DNA of 32,100 bases. Source: Coriobacteriales bacterium. Its GTDB lineage: Bacteria > Actinomycetota > Coriobacteriia > Coriobacteriales > UBA8131. The position numbers and the translations under genes are program-made. This document shows positions 30,498 through 32,100 of this stretch, piece after piece. The stretch covers positions 1 to 32,100 of the forward strand of contig JAIRQA010000098.1 in NCBI GenBank assembly GCA_031256715.1. Reading direction: 5' to 3'. Every line of letters begins with the position of its first letter. Position 1 is the stretch's first letter. The notes below the pieces were generated by a model. It was not told the origin of the DNA. It was given only the letters and a program-made list of their open reading frames with translations, and ran no database searches.

Positions 30498-31085
30498 TGT
30501 TGTCGCGTTGCGCCCGGTTGTGCCACCTGGGTAACGGCTACCGTCGCCACTGACGTTGCCATTTCCATCAAAAGTAAAGCTGGGCATGTTTCCCATGTTA
30601 ATATTGCTTCGTGACGACATGGACACAGCTTGCAGTACAACTCCGGTAATGCTTGTGGCTAATATGACTGCAAGCAAGATAATCACGACTTTCATGTGCC
30701 ACGACTTTATGACAGACGTTGACTTAGATAATTTGTGCTCGGCTGATTCTGTAGTTGACGCTGCAGAACTTGCTACAAAACCAACTGCAGGTGCAACACT
30801 TACTGTCCCTGGCGCCGGACCTGTAGACGCACTTGTAGCGCTTGCGGCAATATTTTCAGGCGACACCGCTGGCGTAAAGCCAGGGACAAACTTTGCTTGC
30901 TCACTATTTGTTAGAACAGCAGCTGTGTTGTCTTGCGTTTGGTTTGTTGTCAGTTGAGGTGTCTGTTCTGGTGTCGGCGAAAATGATGTTTTCGCAGTCG
31001 CTGACGTAGCTGCTGGTGCAGCTGGTGTTGATTGCACGTAATCCTCTGCTTGTGTTGCCGTGTTGACTTCAGTTTTTTTGCTCAT
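30492..31085 (-). CDS. Single-pass membrane protein with A/T/P-rich N-terminal region, unknown function
   Basis: 197 residues from the ATG at 31085, which has GGAG 6 bases upstream; the longer frame to 31253 has no such support. Residues about 1-125 are low complexity (A, T, S, P, Q), followed by KSWHMK and one membrane helix (about 132-153, VVIILLAVILATSITGVVL), then a short G/N/S-rich tail of about 40 residues. With no signal peptide and positive charges before the helix, the long N-terminal part should be cytosolic and the tail outside. I recognise no family. The gene is flanked by terminator-like hairpins and appears monocistronic. Confidence 0.65.
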   Translation of the reverse strand: MSKKTEVNTATQAEDYVQSTPAAPAATSATAKTSFSPTPEQTPQLTTNQTQDNTAAVLTNSEQAKFVPGFTPAVSPENIAASATSASTGPAPGTVSVAPAVGFVASSAASTTESAEHKLSKSTSVIKSWHMKVVIILLAVILATSITGVVLQAVSMSSRSNINMGNMPSFTFDGNGNVSGDGSRYPGGTTGRNATTM

Positions 31086-31253
31086 GTTTGCTCCAATCGC
31101 TTTGTTTTTTTGATGGTCAATCAGGCTGCCAATACTAAAATAAATAGTACAATAACGGCGACTTGCCCACAGTGGCTTAGCCATATAAAAATTGTAGAGG
31201 GGGTTACTGAAAACCGGCTGAAACGCCGTGGAACATGCAATTACAGCATTCAC

Positions 31254-31636
31254 TTAAGCCCAAGCAAGAACAGTCATGCTGTTGCCGCCGCGCAATTGCT
31301 ATATATTTTCATGTTTGATCCAGCAAAGTAGATTTCCCGCATCGCCTGACACCCATTAAAACCTTTACCAACCCTGCGGTATCTTTGTAGAAGCTCAGCT
31401 TATTAATAAGAGCAGATCTTTCTATCATAATCGCATATCCTTAAATATTTTGCCAAAATGCGAGTATGCCATAGTCTATTAACAGACGATACAGTTAAAG
31501 AAACACATTTTTGCTTTCTTTAACTCTTAGTTATTAAGCTCTTGAGCTTTTGCACTCATGAACAAAGACAATTAATTGGTGCTTGCCACGATATACGTAT
31601 ATGAAATTTCGTTTTCTTTAATGAAGGTCTTATCTT
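31254..31636. other. AT-rich gene-free stretch with two hairpins
   Basis: No credible gene lies between 31086 and 31636. It holds a perfect 11-base inverted repeat AGTTAAAGAAA/TTTCTTTAACT (31493-31525, 11-base loop) and the small palindrome AAGCTC/GAGCTT with a T-run to its right (31536-31551). These lie past the 3' end of the gene at 31637-32074 and may end its transcript. I see nothing else in it. Confidence 0.5.
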
Positions 31637-32074
31637 TTAGAAAAACATTAGTGGGATTATCTGCTTAAACATAAAAAAGCCTGCTAGCATAAAAATACTC
31701 TGTATTATTAGCATAATAGCTTTGCGCTTAACCATTGTACTTGTTCGCGCTTTAGTGCTAAGCAATACATAGACACCATACATCAGCAAAAGAACGGTAA
31801 CGATGCCTATAAGTAAGGCGATAGGGGGGTAGTAGATGCCAAAAGGATTTATGGGTGTGTCTATTAGCCGTGCCAAAAAAACAGCCGCAAGCGAAACTAT
31901 AATAAGTATGGTCCACTTTATTGCATATGTTTGGCTACCATAAATATTATCCTGCTTCGCAGGCGGGCAATCTGTAGACGTATTGCTGTTGTTGTTAACG
32001 CTTCTGATTTCTGTTTGCACTCCACCGTATGCCACTGTCTCTCCTGTCACAATTTCTTGGTTTGATATCTTCAT
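31637..32074 (-). CDS. Small membrane protein with three predicted helices, unknown function
   Basis: 145 residues. A polar N-terminal region (about 1-50, rich in N, S and T) is followed by three hydrophobic helices: about 53-70 (WTILIIVSLAAVFLARLI), 80-105 (PPIALLIGIVTVLLLMYGVYVLL) split by a polar step, and 118-142 (AIMLIIQSIFMLAGFFMF). No catalytic motif is visible and I recognise no family. There is no Shine-Dalgarno before the ATG at 32074; a TATAAT box ends 7 bases before it, suggesting a leaderless transcript. The upstream neighbour is outside the window. Confidence 0.65.
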   Translation of the reverse strand: MKISNQEIVTGETVAYGGVQTEIRSVNNNSNTSTDCPPAKQDNIYGSQTYAIKWTILIIVSLAAVFLARLIDTPINPFGIYYPPIALLIGIVTVLLLMYGVYVLLSTKARTSTMVKRKAIMLIIQSIFMLAGFFMFKQIIPLMFF

Positions 32075-32081
32075 GAAGATG

Positions 32082-32087
32082 ATTATA
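32082..32087 (-). promoter_or_regulatory. -10 box positioned for leaderless transcription
   Basis: On the minus strand TATAAT is followed by 7 bases and then the ATG at 32074, with no Shine-Dalgarno between. The -35 region would extend past the window, so it cannot be checked here. Confidence 0.4.
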
Positions 32088-32100
32088 CAACAAGAAAGAA

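Noticed and set aside
30317-30553. A 78-residue plus-strand ORF after the transsulfuration gene
   Set aside because: It begins in the terminator hairpin and runs through the 24-bp tandem repeat, with no ribosome binding site.

Overview
The window looks like chromosomal DNA of an anaerobic Actinomycetota, most likely class Coriobacteriia, family Eggerthellaceae. The basis is the gene style: a Tat-exported flavoprotein reductase with an FMN-binding domain, LuxR-type regulators fused to a 12-helix membrane domain, several cytosolic bis-MGD molybdoenzymes with a ferredoxin-like partner, and OFA-type MFS carriers. This is inference from protein families; no rRNA or other phylogenetic marker is present. 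I recognise no tRNA, rRNA, CRISPR array, intact prophage or complete insertion sequence.

Layout. 1-680: a possible gene tail, a decayed REP-associated (Y1/RAYT) transposase fragment and an array of palindromic REP hairpins. 683-1928: an orphan Phd/YefM antitoxin and an IclR regulator. 1929-2290: a second family of hairpin repeats. 2294-5122 (minus): aldehyde dehydrogenase and a FIST-domain sensory protein. 5123-5946: a gene-free block of three successive repeat arrays. 5947-9487 (minus): two overlapping LuxR/12-TM regulators. These diverge from a Tat/FMN/FAD reductase (9879-11765), which has a near-consensus sigma-70-type promoter. 11766-12192: more REP material. 12193-13422: HipA-like kinase. 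13688-22138 (plus): a six-gene block of molybdoenzyme, ferredoxin-like subunit, SlyD-like FKBP, MFS carrier, SDR dehydrogenase and second molybdoenzyme. 22303-24514 (minus): ABC ATPase and membrane subunit. 24604-28468 (minus): cysteine/cystathionine synthase-like enzyme and MetQ-MetI-MetN methionine importer. 28777-30309 (plus): divergent transsulfuration PLP enzyme. 30492-32074 (minus): two small membrane proteins.

How the genes fit together. The central block looks like an uncharacterised cytosolic redox pathway: a carrier imports a substrate, two related molybdoenzymes (one with a two-cluster Fe-S partner) and an SDR act on it, and the FKBP may assist folding. The flavoprotein is probably an extracytoplasmic anaerobic reductase controlled by one or both divergent membrane-bound LuxR proteins. 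The Met/Cys genes form a sulfur amino-acid locus around a shared divergent control region that contains a long leader and a repeat array.

The most unusual property is repeat load. At least four hairpin (REP-like) families, several minisatellites and many short direct repeats occupy nearly every intergenic space. At four genes the repeat duplicates the 3' end of the CDS, including the stop codon. Several genes carry in-frame low-complexity expansions, including a REP array translated inside an ABC membrane protein. The molybdoenzyme cluster and this repeat biology are the best candidates for something undescribed.
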